A stretch of DNA of 28,711 nt from Asparagopsis taxiformis (Eukaryota; Rhodophyta; Florideophyceae; Bonnemaisoniales; Bonnemaisoniaceae), in NCBI GenBank assembly GCA_030407315.1, contig JALQPE010002685.1:1-28711 (forward strand), in the 5' to 3' direction. Below are positions 1 to 10,394 of the stretch, in pieces (position 1 is the first letter of the stretch; each line of letters opens with the position of its first letter). The translations under genes were made by a program, and so were the position numbers. The notes under the pieces were generated by a model that did no database searches, was not told the DNA's origin, and saw only the letters and a program-made list of their open reading frames with translations.

Positions 1-1
1 G

Positions 2-60
2 TACACTACGGTGTTGAAAAGGGGGCCTCAGACAGTACGGCGAGACAGTGATTTTTACTG
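2..60 (+). repeat. Left terminal inverted repeat of a DNA element
   Basis: The 15-bp sequence TACACTACGGTGTTG at 2-16 is the exact reverse complement of 15588-15602. The first ~60 bp match 6308-6366 with about two differences. The end contains CACTAC, as in CACTA-type elements, but the target duplication cannot be read because the window starts one base before it. Assigning a superfamily from the end alone would be a guess. Confidence 0.75.
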
Positions 61-230
61 TCTGAGACAGTAAAAATCACTATGCGGCAAATGAAAATTA
101 ATGCCACACTTGGAGACAGTGATTTGCACTGTCTGGCAGACAGTACGGAACACTGTCTGCAGACAGTAAAAAACACTGTCTCACCGTACTGTCTGAGGCA
201 ATGAATGGAGACAGTAAAAATTAATGATTT
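50..230. repeat. Subterminal hairpin repeats
   Basis: Several short inverted repeats of the form GACAGT(A/G)...(T/C)ACTGTC lie directly inside the terminal repeat, for example around 50-80, 115-135 and 150-185. The same words fill the inner side of the right end (15225-15585), as expected for subterminal transposase-binding arrays. That role is inference. Confidence 0.6.
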
Positions 231-360
231 ATTCAATAGTTGGATATGATGTAATTTACTGTACTGGGCAGTGTTGGCGGATAGTGTTTTGTATGGCCAA
301 GGCAACATGGCCGGATAGTGAAATACGCTGCCTGGGACAACAGATGGAACCAACACGGTG

Positions 361-757
361 CACTGTCCTGGGTAGTACCTGGAGACAGTGATTTTCACTG
401 TCCTGGCCAGTACCTGGAGACAGTGATTTTCACTGTCCGGGTAGTACCTGGAGACAGTGATTTTCACTGTCCTGGCCAGTACCTGGAGACAGTGATTTTC
501 ACTGTCCTGGGTAGTACCTGGAGACAGTGATTTTCACTGTCCTGGCCAGTACCTGGAGACAGTGATTTCACTGTCCTGGGCAGTACCTGTAGACAGTATT
601 TTGTGCTGTCCTGGGCAGCACCTGTAGACAGTGTTTCGTGCTGCCCTGGGCAGCAGCACTGTAGACAGTACTTTGTACTGCCCTAGGCAGCACCTGTAGA
701 CAGTATTTTGTGCTGCCCTGGGCAGCACCTGGAGACAGTAAAAGTAGTGTCCTGATA
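361..757 (+). repeat. Tandem ~35-bp hairpin repeat, about 11 units
   Basis: The word (G)GAGACAGT recurs at about 381, 416, 450, 485, 520 and 555, then as TAGACAGT at about 590, 625, 662 and 695, and again near 731, a period of 33-38 bp. The first six units each hold the imperfect palindrome GACAGTGATTTTCACTGTC. Linkers alternate between a GGCCAGTACC and a GGGTAGTACC type, so a 70-bp dimer may be the amplified unit. The later units drift to a TTTGTGCTG core. Confidence 0.85.
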
Positions 758-759
758 TA

Positions 760-2547
760 GTAAAATTCGGTGTCTGGGAGTGGTGGATGAGATGGAGCGT
801 CATGCTGTCGTGGGCATCTTTTTGGGGTAGATGGAGGCAGTTCTAGTGCTACGAGGATGGGTAATGGATGGTATCTACGTGAGAATGGTCACAATTGTAA
901 GGCTAGGAATTTTTATTTCGTAGTGACTATGAGCTAGAGAGAAGTACAAGCGGTAGGATAGGTAGCAATCTAAGAGGGTGCAATATGGGAAGCTTCACTC
1001 TGGATTTGTTTATTTGCGCAGGATACATTGAGAGTAAAATATCCCTATGTTAGAACTGCTACTACAACCAACACTATTATGAAGAATAAAACTAAAAGTA
1101 CCAGAAAGTCTACAAATCTATCAACTGATTGCGCTGCATGAATAAGCTAGGAAATGAAGAGAAAGAGGAAAAACAGATGTAGTGAAAGGAAACAAGTTAG
1201 TGACGTTGAATTGGAGTGGGAAACTGATGGTTACCAGGAGACTAACGTACCTTAACGAATACCATTGCATCCCAAATCGAAATCTGTACTCACAGGCAGA
1301 GCAACAAAAATGGAGTAGTGAGAGAGAAAGATGAACGAAAGGAGAATTGGAAAACTCACCGACCGGGAACTTGAGAAAACGAATAGAATACTGGGTTAGT
1401 GGCGTGAAATGTGGTGACGTACCATGTACACTGCTCCGGAAGCGTATACGCTTCCGGAGCAGTAATATATATTACTGATGCTTTTTCTTCCGACGGATAT
1501 GGAGATGGAAACAGGGATTTCCAGAATCTGTCGTTTAAGTAGCACTCTGCGGGCGGAAAAGACGTGTAGGAGAACAATAGAGGGATGAATTTGAAACGGA
1601 GCGGTGCGATGGGAGGCCCAGAAAAACGATACCTAGGCTGCGAATTACGCTTGGAAGCACATGATCTGGCAGAGGAGGCGCACATTATCGTATCTTCTAC
1701 CGCCTTTTATTGTCTATAATGACGTCATCACTACAGAAATATAGGAAAAACACTAACATATGGGGCCTACAGGACAGGCAGAGGTGAAGAGTAAGAAAAA
1801 TGGCGCACTTTCCTGGACGAGGAGTCCGCGCTTCCAGTGATGATGTGGATGGTATATATCGATAACGTCATTGTATGCTCCGAGTACACTTGGCAGGCAG
1901 TCAAAGCGGGCCACGTGGATGGTGGCGGTTAGGAAACAGCAGTGTCGAAGAATTTTTATAATTTTCATGTTTCAAGCGAGCAGTGAGTCTGCATTGCAAT
2001 ATATAAATGTATGCTAATTTAAGATATCACACCGAGTACGATTCAACGAGACATCGTGTTTTCACCTTGTGAATAGGGCCGAGAATATGGTAGAGTATAC
2101 GAGTAGGAACTACGTGCATGAGAAAATCAGATTCAGTATTAGTGCTTAGAGCATCACTGCGTAACAAACGGAAGTGGATACGTCTTGGCCAGGCTGGTGT
2201 TTAGGGAATGCGATACAAGATAGCAAAACGATATTGAGTAGGTCGAGCCCGGATGAAATAGCAATCATTGTGAATAAAGTAATGAGCATAGGACAAATCA
2301 TTGTGGTGAAACAGTTCATTGGATCGAATGAAAGCCAGGAAAGGTTTCGTAATGGTTGAATTTAGTGGCGGAGAAATATAAAATATAATTCTGCACTATA
2401 GCGGAGAAGTAGCGGAAAAGAGTAAATCTCCTTCAGCAAGCGAGACATGCATCAATATTGCCCAGTATAGTTCGTCTGAAGTGCAAGTTGAACCTCGCAA
2501 AGTGAATATCAGAGGTCGTTGGCTAGTGGTTGAAGAAGTCTGCAACG
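760..2547. other. Stretch without recognisable genes
   Basis: Short open frames exist on both strands, but none shows a known motif, and none has composition I would trust as coding. The one clear structure is a perfect 34-bp palindrome at 1430-1463. No RNA gene was seen. Confidence 0.5.
1430..1463. repeat. Perfect 34-bp palindrome
   Basis: The left arm ACTGCTCCGGAAGCGTA is followed directly by its exact reverse complement with no spacer. It is unique in the window and not part of the repeat families on either side. Confidence 0.85.
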
Positions 2548-4710
2548 ATGGAGCAATTCTTGAAAGCGGATTTGGCTGCAGGAAACTATTCCGAACAGGC
2601 CAGAGTTCGTGCAGTTCTCTTCGACGGAGTTTCTGGCTGGGTGTACGGTGAAATTGTTGTTCAACGGATCGTTTAGGGGTGCTCCGGACGTCCAAAATTG
2701 TGTCAACCTCGAGATGACGGCGTACTACACTTGTAGCCGTTGGTGGGCCGGGCTGAAACCGAACTCGGTTGGTACCTTGGGCAGGAATGGATTGCTGGTT
2801 TGTTGGAAATCTTCGGGTACGTGAAGGAGGTGGCCGAGTATTGGAACGTTTCGGATGTGTTGAGGATGCTGGATGGCTCCATTCCCAGCGTGGGTGACCC
2901 GAGCAAGAGCTTCGACATTCACTCACGCGTTTTCGAAGTTTTTGCGCTGATGGTGCCCAAGAAGGGGTTCTGAGCGGACTTACATCCCAAGGAAGGCCCT
3001 CCCAATGGCTCCAAGTTTGAGAACATCTTTCCCAAACGGAAGTCTGTGTTTTGAAAGGACGCCAGGAAAATGCTCCTGCGCGTAACTGGCTACCGCGACA
3101 TGTAAATGTGGAAACAATTTTACGTGGTGGACCCACACATCCCACATGCTGCGCTCCCAGTCACATGTGGTCATGATTCCGCCATCCCTTCCCTTCCATT
3201 TCCATTTCCCTGACCATCCCTTCATCCTCCATTCTTTGCCTTTGAAGAATCCAATTGAGGTAGTACCACCTCAATTAGATTCTTCCAGCTATTCCGAGGC
3301 TGCCTCTGTTTCTGCCACTACCCCTGTCGTGTCTGCATCGTCCGGAGTGGAAACTTCTGGGAAAGTGATGCCCAAAAGGAGTACCTGCCTGAAAGAGAGT
3401 CGTTCCGGTCGTGGTGGAACAGCGACGGCGGGTGGTGCGAGCCCTGTTCAGGTCGTCGAACTGGAGAGCGCACCCAAGGATGCGGGTAAAAGCTCCATCC
3501 TCGGGAAGCGCAACTGGGAAACCGCTTCTGCGACGCCAGAGCCCTCTACCAAAAAGAGGAAGCTCAATGAGACTTCATCAAAGTCGTCGTCAAAGAAATC
3601 CAAGTCGGCTTCCAGAGGACGTTCTCGGGAGCCGATTCTCCAGTTCGACGACGCCCATGAGAATCCCATTCCCGACAGTATCGTCGATGAGAATGTCGCC
3701 GCCGTTCTCCCCAGCGCAATTGCGTCTGGTAGCCCGATGAAGTACTACATGGAAATTACGACGGTAGAGACGGTGCGGGCGGAAATAAAGGCGGCAGCAT
3801 TCCTGGAAGCTGCATCACCAGGTGCTGAGGACTCGGTGGTGGAATAGTACTTTGTGGTGAAGCGGCGTTGCTGGACAACATGGGGGTGGTTGTTGTGGAA
3901 GGCCTCTTGCAGTCGTCCACGGCTGGTAGTGCGACGCATGACCTCTTCAGTCACTTTTCTCGGCAGTTCCCGCTGGTTGAGGAGGTTGAAAAGCCACAGA
4001 AACCCTCCCAGCAGTCTGATTCTGATTATGAAGACAGGAAACCACAGGACGAGCCGCCAGCTTTCGCAAAGCCCGGCTTCGATCCTTCGCCGTGGCAGTT
4101 CATCCACAACGTGGGTGATGCGAAGGACCGCATAGATGGTGGTCGTGGGCGCCTCACTCTGCCGCGGCGTGAGTTGTGCGACAAGCTGGAGGAGGGGAAT
4201 TTGGATATGTACAGGAACAAGTTGGTGGCAGAGCTTGCTCTTGGTGTTTGTGCGGATTTCTCGAAGTTGGGAATGGAGGGTGAGGATCCTGTCTTTTTCC
4301 GAAGACAGGATTACGGCTGCTTCTTAAAACAGATGGGGCTGCGGACCAGGATGGGCACACGGACTTCTGAGTATCCCAATTTTGAGGAGTCGGACCTACC
4401 CAATCCCCATCCTATTTCATGATGTCGAGCGGAGCCGATGGGTTCTTTATAGTAGCTGCACCTTATAGTCATGTATGCCTGGTCCATACGGACGCCGACA
4501 TGTGGAAGGTTCCCGTTAACCACTTTTATGTGCCACCCTATTCCGTCTTAGTTGATCGCGGTGACCTTTACCATTATGGGGTCGGCTTCAGGTGAGGAGA
4601 TCTTCCTGTGGGAGCAGAATTTAGTCTATGGTCTGCCCACGCGCGGCCACATCTACTTGAAGACGGAGAAGGACGTCCTCACGGACCACATCCACACCGT
4701 CGAATATTAA
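2548..4710 (+). pseudogene. Decayed multi-domain gene with nuclear-type linker and dioxygenase-like tail
   Basis: Coding-like sequence zigzags between frames. From ATG 2548 frame 1 reads MEQFLKADLAAGNYSEQ..., with in-frame stops at 2674, ~2731 and 2971 and two more by ~3110. Frame 2 (about 3240-3847) is Ser/Lys-rich with a KKRKL basic cluster. Frame 1 (3868-4422) contains WQFIHNVGDAKDR and ends at TGA. Frame 3 (4419-4595) holds VLVDRGDLYHYGVGFR, and frame 1 resumes at 4591 with RGHIYLKTEKD, stopping at TAA 4708. The GDLxH...HxYL pattern near the C-terminus resembles cupin / 2-oxoglutarate Fe(II) dioxygenase-like proteins, which is a weak, motif-level match. Many stops plus at least four frame changes argue for a pseudogene rather than introns. 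Calling it one gene rests on consistent strand and order only. Confidence 0.55.
3244..3285. repeat. Near-perfect hairpin inside the decayed gene
   Basis: Arms 3244-3261 and 3268-3285 are reverse complements with one mismatch, around a 6-nt loop. It sits close to where the coding signal changes from frame 1 to frame 2, so its formation may have caused the frame change; that is inference. Confidence 0.7.
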
Positions 4711-5059
4711 AAGTATGACAGGAGCAATAGATAGCATACGAGAAGTATTAAAACCTATGCTATTGTTCCCTGCTATGAAGTTCTGTCTTTCTCATCTCAA
4801 CATTATTCGCTTAGCCCACCTTTCTATTTTCATCTATACATCTGACCTTCATGTCATAGTTTAGTGCTACTAAGCCTATTGATTGCTACTTTTTTGTATT
4901 AGTCTACAACTTTACATGATTTCACTATAGTGAAATCATGTAAAGCTATAGCTAGACCGTAGGGGGGGGACTAGTTTTAGACCTTGACAACCCGTGAGGT
5001 TCGACTATAAGAGACGTTGCTGAGATAACACATGACACAGAATGCTCCTGGAAGCCACT
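4711..5059. other. Gene-free stretch with a 36-bp palindrome
   Basis: No coding signal was seen. A perfect 36-bp palindrome lies at 4910-4945 (arm CTTTACATGATTTCACTA, no spacer). Nothing else stands out. Confidence 0.6.
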
Positions 5060-5590
5060 CACAGCCGTACAAACGTTCTGCTGAGCCATGTTCCTGACTT
5101 CCCAATTCCTTGCTCACCCTTCCCTAGGTGGGAGGGGGACGGAACTCTCAGCCCCTTACAGCGGAAGCCGTTTACCGGGGATTCTTACAGCAAAGTCATC
5201 GTTACGATGACTTTGCTGTAAGAAAGCGTTTCCATTACAGTGGCCAAAAAAATTTTACCGGGTAAAAAAATCATGGCAGCTGTAATGATTTATTTTCTTA
5301 CAGCAAAGTCATCGTAACGATGACTTTGCTGTAAGAAAGCGTTTCAATTACAGTGGCCAAGAATTTTTTTACCGGGTAAAAAATCATGGCTGCTGTAATG
5401 ATTTATTTTCTTACAGCAAAGTCATCGTAACGATGACTTTGCTGTAAGCATCCCTGGTAAATTGCTTCCGCTGTAAGCGGCAGGGACTTCCGTCCTTTTC
5501 CGACCTAGGGAAGGGTGAGGAAGGAATTATGAAGTCAGGAAACAGGGTATAGGAATGGTATGGACGGCTGTAGGCGGCATTAGGTAACAC
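5060..5590. repeat. Nested long inverted repeat (MITE-like), copy 1
   Basis: A roughly 530-bp imperfect palindrome. Its outer arms match each other (for example TGCTCACCCTTCCCTAGG on the left against its inverse near 5505-5520). Inside are three copies of a 39-bp palindrome (CTTACAGCAAAGTCATCG plus its inverse) at 5184-5222, 5297-5335 and 5410-5448. These alternate with ~60-bp palindromes centred on TTTACCGGGTAAA. Almost every arm opens with TTACAG and closes with CTGTAA. There is no coding content. Confidence 0.85.
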
Positions 5591-6026
5591 ATTGTGTTGT
5601 TTACACCCGGTTTGAGCTGGGTGTTGTGTCTAGTATGGTTGGAGGAGTGTACGAAATTTCTACCACGTGGTCGGAAATGGTTCAATTTTCTCACGACAGA
5701 GATTCTGACTTTCGAAATTCAAACTCGTTAAAGTGGGCTGGAGTTGGTGTGAACACCTCCAGGACCTCTGGGAAGGATCTGGTAACACATGTCCTGTGAC
5801 TGCACGCGGTTATCCTCTCTGAAATCAACCATAGATTATCGGAGGGCAAAATCTACTCTTGGTGTCGTGTGGCACATTGACTATACAAAACCGTCTGTTT
5901 CCAGTTTTTATATACTTTACTCTCGAGTAGATAGGATTTCAGCTGTCCAAGTAAAGAATGGGCCATATAAATGTTTCATTTCAACACAAGCATTGTGCAA
6001 TTCAACCTCTTCCAGGTCAAAAAAAC

Positions 6027-6076
6027 TTGTCCAGAGTACACTTCCAGGCCATCGCCTGGGAGCGTACTCTGGACAA
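6027..6076. repeat. Hairpin formed by local inverted duplication
   Basis: The 21-bp arms 6029-6049 and 6054-6074 pair with two mismatches around a CATC loop. The related copy near 8868-8905 has only one arm, so the second arm here appears to be an added inverted copy of the neighbouring sequence. Confidence 0.75.
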
Positions 6077-6134
6077 TTTCTTGGACTAAGTGCACTTTCA
6101 AGTGTATGCACTTGGAGGCATCCAGTCCAAATCT

Positions 6135-6307
6135 ACGTCGTTCCGACAAAGTTGAATTTTGGCCATGGCCGAAATTCATCACATCTGCAGTTGTGAGAAT
6201 CTGATGACCAAAAATCGATGCATTCTGCCAGCCCTAATGCGCAAGCCAGAAGCTTTACGGACAGATAAAACACCTTTCTGTACTCCCCAGAGCCACTCCA
6301 GCCCTTA
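6135..6307 (+). repeat. Single unit of the ~172-bp satellite
   Basis: This unit matches those at 8890-9600 (TTTTGGCCAT...TCACATCT...CAGTTGTGAGAATCTG, then ...GAGCCACTCCAGCCCTTA). It is cut off at 6307 by a transposon end. Intact units continue CCCTTACAGACCACTTCC, so the insertion falls exactly after CCCTTA. Confidence 0.8.
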
Positions 6308-6372
6308 TACACTACGGTGTTGAAAAGGGGGCCTCAGACAGTACGGTGAGACAGTGCTTTTTACTGCCTCAC
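6308..6372 (+). mobile_element. Truncated left end of the same DNA element
   Basis: It repeats TACACTACGGTGTTG and the following ~45 bp of the window's left end. After about 65 bp the sequence returns to the 1.05-kb tandem repeat, so this is a short end fragment, not a whole element. Confidence 0.75.
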
Positions 6373-6394
6373 TGTACAATGATCTCCAGGAAGT

Positions 6395-8750
6395 AGGATA
6401 TTCTCTAAGCCTAGCACGGGACAGAAAGATTGAAGCGTAGGCATGCAGAAGTATAGAGGCAATAGTATGTGTAGACTATGGCAGTGGTAGAAAAGTATTT
6501 CATGCACGAAAAGGACTGGTAGAGTGGCACTAGAGAAGTGATGCTTAGCAGGAAGGGAGGTGGAGATGATGAAGGAAGACAACAGACATGAGATCGAGGG
6601 TTGAGACCAACGGCTTACAGACGGAGCAGTTTACCAGGGATGTTTACAGCAAAGTCATCGTTACGATGACTTTGCTGTAAGAAAACAATTCATTACAGTA
6701 GCCATGATTTTTTACCGGGTAAAAAAATTCCTGGCCACTGTAATGAAAACGTTTTCTTACAGCAAAGTCATCGTAACGATGGCTTTGCAGTAAGGATAAA
6801 ATTCATTACAGTAGCCATGATTTTTTTACCCGGTAAAAAATTCTCCGGCCACTGTAAGAAAAAAATTCATTACAGTGGCCAAGAATTTTTTTACCGGGTA
6901 AACAAATCATGGCTACTGTAATGAATTGTTTTCTTACAGCAAAGTCATCGTAACGATGACTTTGCTGTAAGCATCCCTGGTAAACTGCCTCAGCTGTAAG
7001 CGGCTGGGAGCTTGGTCCCTCCCTCACCTTGGGAAGGGTGAGCAAGGAATTGTGAAGCCGTAAAACATGGCAGAGGGATGGTTTGGACGGCTGTTAGCGG
7101 TGTTGGGGAGCACTCTGCGTCGTGCTAACCCAGTCTGGGCTGGGTGCCCTGCCTGGTACGGCGGGAGGAGTGCACAAAATTTCAAACACAATTTCCTCAA
7201 AAGTGAAATTCTGATTGTCGAAACTCAACCTCCCTAAAATGAACTAGAGCTGGCATGAGCACCTCCACGACGTCTGGAAAGGTACTGACAGCACGTTTTC
7301 GGAGCATTGGCGCAGCTGTTCTCTCTGAGATCAAGCATAGAGTATCCGTGGTCAGATTCTATTCCTGGTGCCGTGTGGCACAGTGACCACACCAAATCGC
7401 CCTTTTTAGCAGACTATAGATTTGAGTTACTAGGAATCTAGCTGCCTTCAATACCAACATAGTTGGTAAGTAGGCTAGCCTAGGATTGTAGGAAAATCAG
7501 GAAGGATGGGAGGGTAGGTATGCAGCAACATGAAGGGGGTAGTATGAGTAGGTAATGGCGGTGGTAGACAAGGATTGCACTCACCGAAGGGTCGGCTGGA
7601 GTGACACCAGAGTCGACACAGGAAGGAAGGTTGGGATAGGCTGGGATGAAGCTTCATCCTCCTAGGAGGACAAGAGACATGAGAGAGAGGGTGAGGCCAG
7701 ACCGCTTACAGCTGAGGCAGTTTACCAGGGATGCTTACAGCAAAGTCATCGTTACGATGACTTTGCTGTAAGAAAGGAAAAATTACAGCCGACACGATTT
7801 TTTACCCGGCAAAAAAATTCTTGGTGATTTTTTACCCGGTAAAAATTCTTCGCCCACTGTAATGTTTCCTTTTCTTACAGCAAAGTCATCGTAACGATGA
7901 CTTTGCTGTAAGTAAACGTTTCATTACAGTAGCCACGATTTTTTACCCGGTAAAATCCTTCGCCCACTGTAATGTTTTCTTTTCTTACAGCAAAGTCATC
8001 GTAACGATGACTTTGCTGTAAGCATCCCTAGTGAATTGCCTCAGCTGTAAGCGGCTGGGAGCTTTGTCCCTCCCTCACCTTGGGAAGGGTGAGATAGGAA
8101 TTGTGAAGTCGGGAACATTGTGGAAGGATGGTTTCGACGGCTTCGGGCGGCTTTCAAGAGCAATCTGTGTCTTGTTCACCCGGTCTGAGGTAACTAAAAA
8201 GTTCAGTACTGCGAGAGGAGCACGCAAAATTTCAACCACGATTTTCTCATGACAGAGATTCTGGCGGTCGAAATTCAAACTCGTTGAAATGGACTAGAGT
8301 TGGTGTGAACACCTCTAGGAACTCTGGAAAGGTACTGCCTGCACATTTTCCGAGGGTACAAGAGGCTGTTATCTCCAATATCAAGCATAGATTATCGATG
8401 CGCAAAATCTACTCCTGGTACTGTGTAGCACATTTACTATACAAAACTGTCCGTTTACCGTTATAATACACCCTACTTTCAATTAGGTAGGAATCTAGAT
8501 ATTCACTTTACATCGATGATTATGAAGCAGGTTAGGCTAGGATAGGAGGGTAGGCATGGAGTGAAATGAAGGCAGTGGTATGAGTAGACTATGGCAGTGG
8601 AAGACAGGTATTTAATTCACAAGAGGGGCGTGTGAAGTGACACCAGAGGCACGGTGTGTCACAGGAAGGGAGATTGGGATGATAAAGGAGGAGTAGAGAC
8701 TTGAGAGATGGGTTGTTGAGGAATGATTCTAGCTCCAGTACATAACTACA
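6395..8750 (+). repeat. Tandem ~1.05-kb repeat units carrying palindrome arrays
   Basis: Landmarks recur in order: a GTAGACTATGGCAGTGG-like word at 6471, 7548 and 8584 (steps of 1077 and 1036 bp), a palindrome array, then a tail with CCTCTGGAAAGGTACTG-like and TGTGGCACA-like words (5870, 7374, 8424). Copies of the 39-bp palindrome lie at 6643-6681, 6756-6794, 6933-6971, 7734-7772, 7874-7912 and 7984-8022. The first unit (5060-6307) is related but interrupted. No coding content is visible. Confidence 0.8.
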
Positions 8751-8889
8751 TTGCTCCTCTATAGGCTACGGCAATCGACTCCAGCAGTCCAAGAAAAAAT
8801 GGACTATACGAATGTTTCATTTCAATATCAGAATTGTGCAGTTGAGCCTCTTCAAGGTCCGAAAGCTTTCCCAGAGTACGCTTCCAGGC

Positions 8890-9600
8890 TACTTGAAGGC
8901 ATCCAGACCACTTGCACATCGTTCCGACAAATTTCAATTTTGGCCATCACATCTCCAGTTGTGAGAATCTGGTGACCAAAAATTGATACATTCTGGCATT
9001 CCTACCACGCAAGCCAGAAGCTTTGAGTACAATTAGACCATGTCTCAGTGCTCCCTAGAGCCACTCTATCCCTTCTAGACCACTTCCACATCGTCCCGAA
9101 AAAGTTCAATTTTTGCCATCACATCTCCAGTTGTGGGAATCTGGTTGCCAAAAATCGATGCATTCTGTCAGCCCTAACGCGCAAGCCGGAAGCATTACGA
9201 ACGCATAGAACACTTTTCCGCACTCCCCAGAGCCGCTCCATCCCTTCCAGACCAATTCCACATCGTTCCCACAAAGTTCAATTTTGGCCATCATATCTCC
9301 AGTTGTGAGAGTCTGATGGTCAGAAATCGATGCATTCTGTCAGCCCTAACGCATAATCCAGCAGCTTTACGAACGCATAGAACACTTTTCCGTACTCCCT
9401 AGAGCCACTCCAACCCTTACAGACCACTTCCACATCATTCGGACAAAGTTCAATTTTGGCCATCACATCTCCAGTTGTGAGAATCTGATGGCCAAAAATC
9501 GATGAATTCTACCAGCCCTTCCACGCAAGTCAGAAGCTCCTAGTACAATTAAAACACGTTTTAGTACTCCCTAGAACCACCCCAACTCTTCCAGACCACT
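8890..9600 (+). repeat. Satellite-like tandem repeat, ~172-bp period, about four units
   Basis: The word CCATCA(C/T)ATCTCCAGTTGTG begins at about 8944, 9117, 9288 and 9460, steps of 173, 171 and 172 bp. Each unit also carries ATCGATGCATTCTG-like and GAGCCACTCC-like words. Short open frames across it are repeat shadows. A monomer near 171 bp resembles nucleosome-length centromeric satellites, but four units do not show that role. Confidence 0.85.
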
Positions 9601-9659
9601 TTGTAGCCTTTTTCGCGGGGTCCGAAATCGTCTCCTTCTTCTTCCCGAGTGAGAAACAT

Positions 9660-9950
9660 CAGTCCCCCTCAGATGCTTACAGAGAAGTTGGTTTACCATG
9701 GTTTCTTACAGCAAAGTCATCGTTACGATGACTTTGCTGTAATGTTTTGTTTTCTTACAGCAAAGTCATCGTTAAGATGACTTTGCTGTAAGCAATCTGG
9801 CTAAACTGTCTTTGCTGTAAGAAAACTGAACAGCAGTTCCGACAGGTTGTCCTGAGAAACCAAACCCGCCTTAACGATGACTTTGCTGTAAGAAAACAGA
9901 GTAATTACAGTTCCGATAGCTTGTCCTGAAAACCCGTCCTCCCGCACAAG
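9660..9950. repeat. Shortened palindrome array
   Basis: Two copies of the TTACAGCAAAG...CTTTGCTGTAA palindrome (about 9705-9742 and 9754-9792) and a half copy at about 9871-9892, with the familiar GTTTACC and GGTTTCTTACAG flanks. It is a degraded member of the arrays to the left. Confidence 0.8.
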
Positions 9951-10044
9951 TTTATTGTCTGTTACCGTCACCCGAAGTCCTGCAACTACTCCAGATCATT
10001 CCCCGCAGAGGAATTTGAAAGAAGTGGCATAGGAGCATGTCGTG

Positions 10045-10377
10045 AATGGCACAAAGATTACTGTCGGTGGTATGTGTAAGGGATTCGGAATGATTCATCT
10101 CAACATGGCAATGATGCTCGCCGTTTTCACCTGTGATGCTGATGTTGAACTGACGTTGTGGCAACGTATGCTGAATAGAGCCGTAGAAACGTCTTTCAAT
10201 TCATGAATTGCAATCACAGTTGATGGAGATACGTCAACGAATGACTTCATATGTGCTCTGGCCAGTGGTGCCGCTGTATTGCATGTAAACGAAGAATTGT
10301 CTCTGCAAGCTAAGGCAGTGGAGGGTTTGCTAACGAAGACTGATTTATTTGGCGAAAAGTATCGCACGGGACGGTGA
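10045..10377 (+). pseudogene. argJ: Fragment of ArgJ (glutamate/ornithine N-acetyltransferase)
   Basis: Frame 1 reads TVGGMCKGFGMIHLNMAMM, then TCDADVELTLWQRMLNRAVE, then TVDGDTSTNDFICALASGAA. This matches the ArgJ core: the GGxxKGxGMIxPNMATM segment, the region after it, and the TVDGDTSTND motif whose first Thr is the autocleavage nucleophile in the family. ArgJ moves acetyl groups from acetylornithine to glutamate in arginine synthesis, in plastids of plants and algae. Here only about 110 codons remain. A TGA at 10204-10206 interrupts the frame just before the TVDGDTSTND motif, a stray codon pair disrupts SFN-ITVDG, and the frame ends at TGA 10375. The N-terminal and C-terminal parts are absent, so it cannot encode a working enzyme. 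The family call is strong. Confidence 0.85.
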
Positions 10378-10394
10378 AGGGGCAACTGTACAGT

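Noticed and set aside
361..757. Regular ~35-bp repeats resembling a CRISPR array
   Set aside because: There are no unique spacers: the linkers themselves repeat and alternate between two types, no cas-like gene is near, and the setting is eukaryotic. It is a subterminal transposon array.
2396..3145. 249-codon minus-strand open frame
   Set aside because: Arg/Ser/Pro-rich composition with no motif; it lies antisense to plus-strand sequence that reads as a better protein (WYLGQEWIAGLLEIFGYV and on).
5184..5222. Palindrome as an intrinsic terminator
   Set aside because: It recurs more than ten times in arrays with no adjacent genes or U-tract logic, so it is a repeat element and not a terminator.
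5789..6204. Overlapping frames of 135 and 77 codons
   Set aside because: They fall inside the tandem repeat tail and satellite unit and are not preserved as frames in the sister copies.
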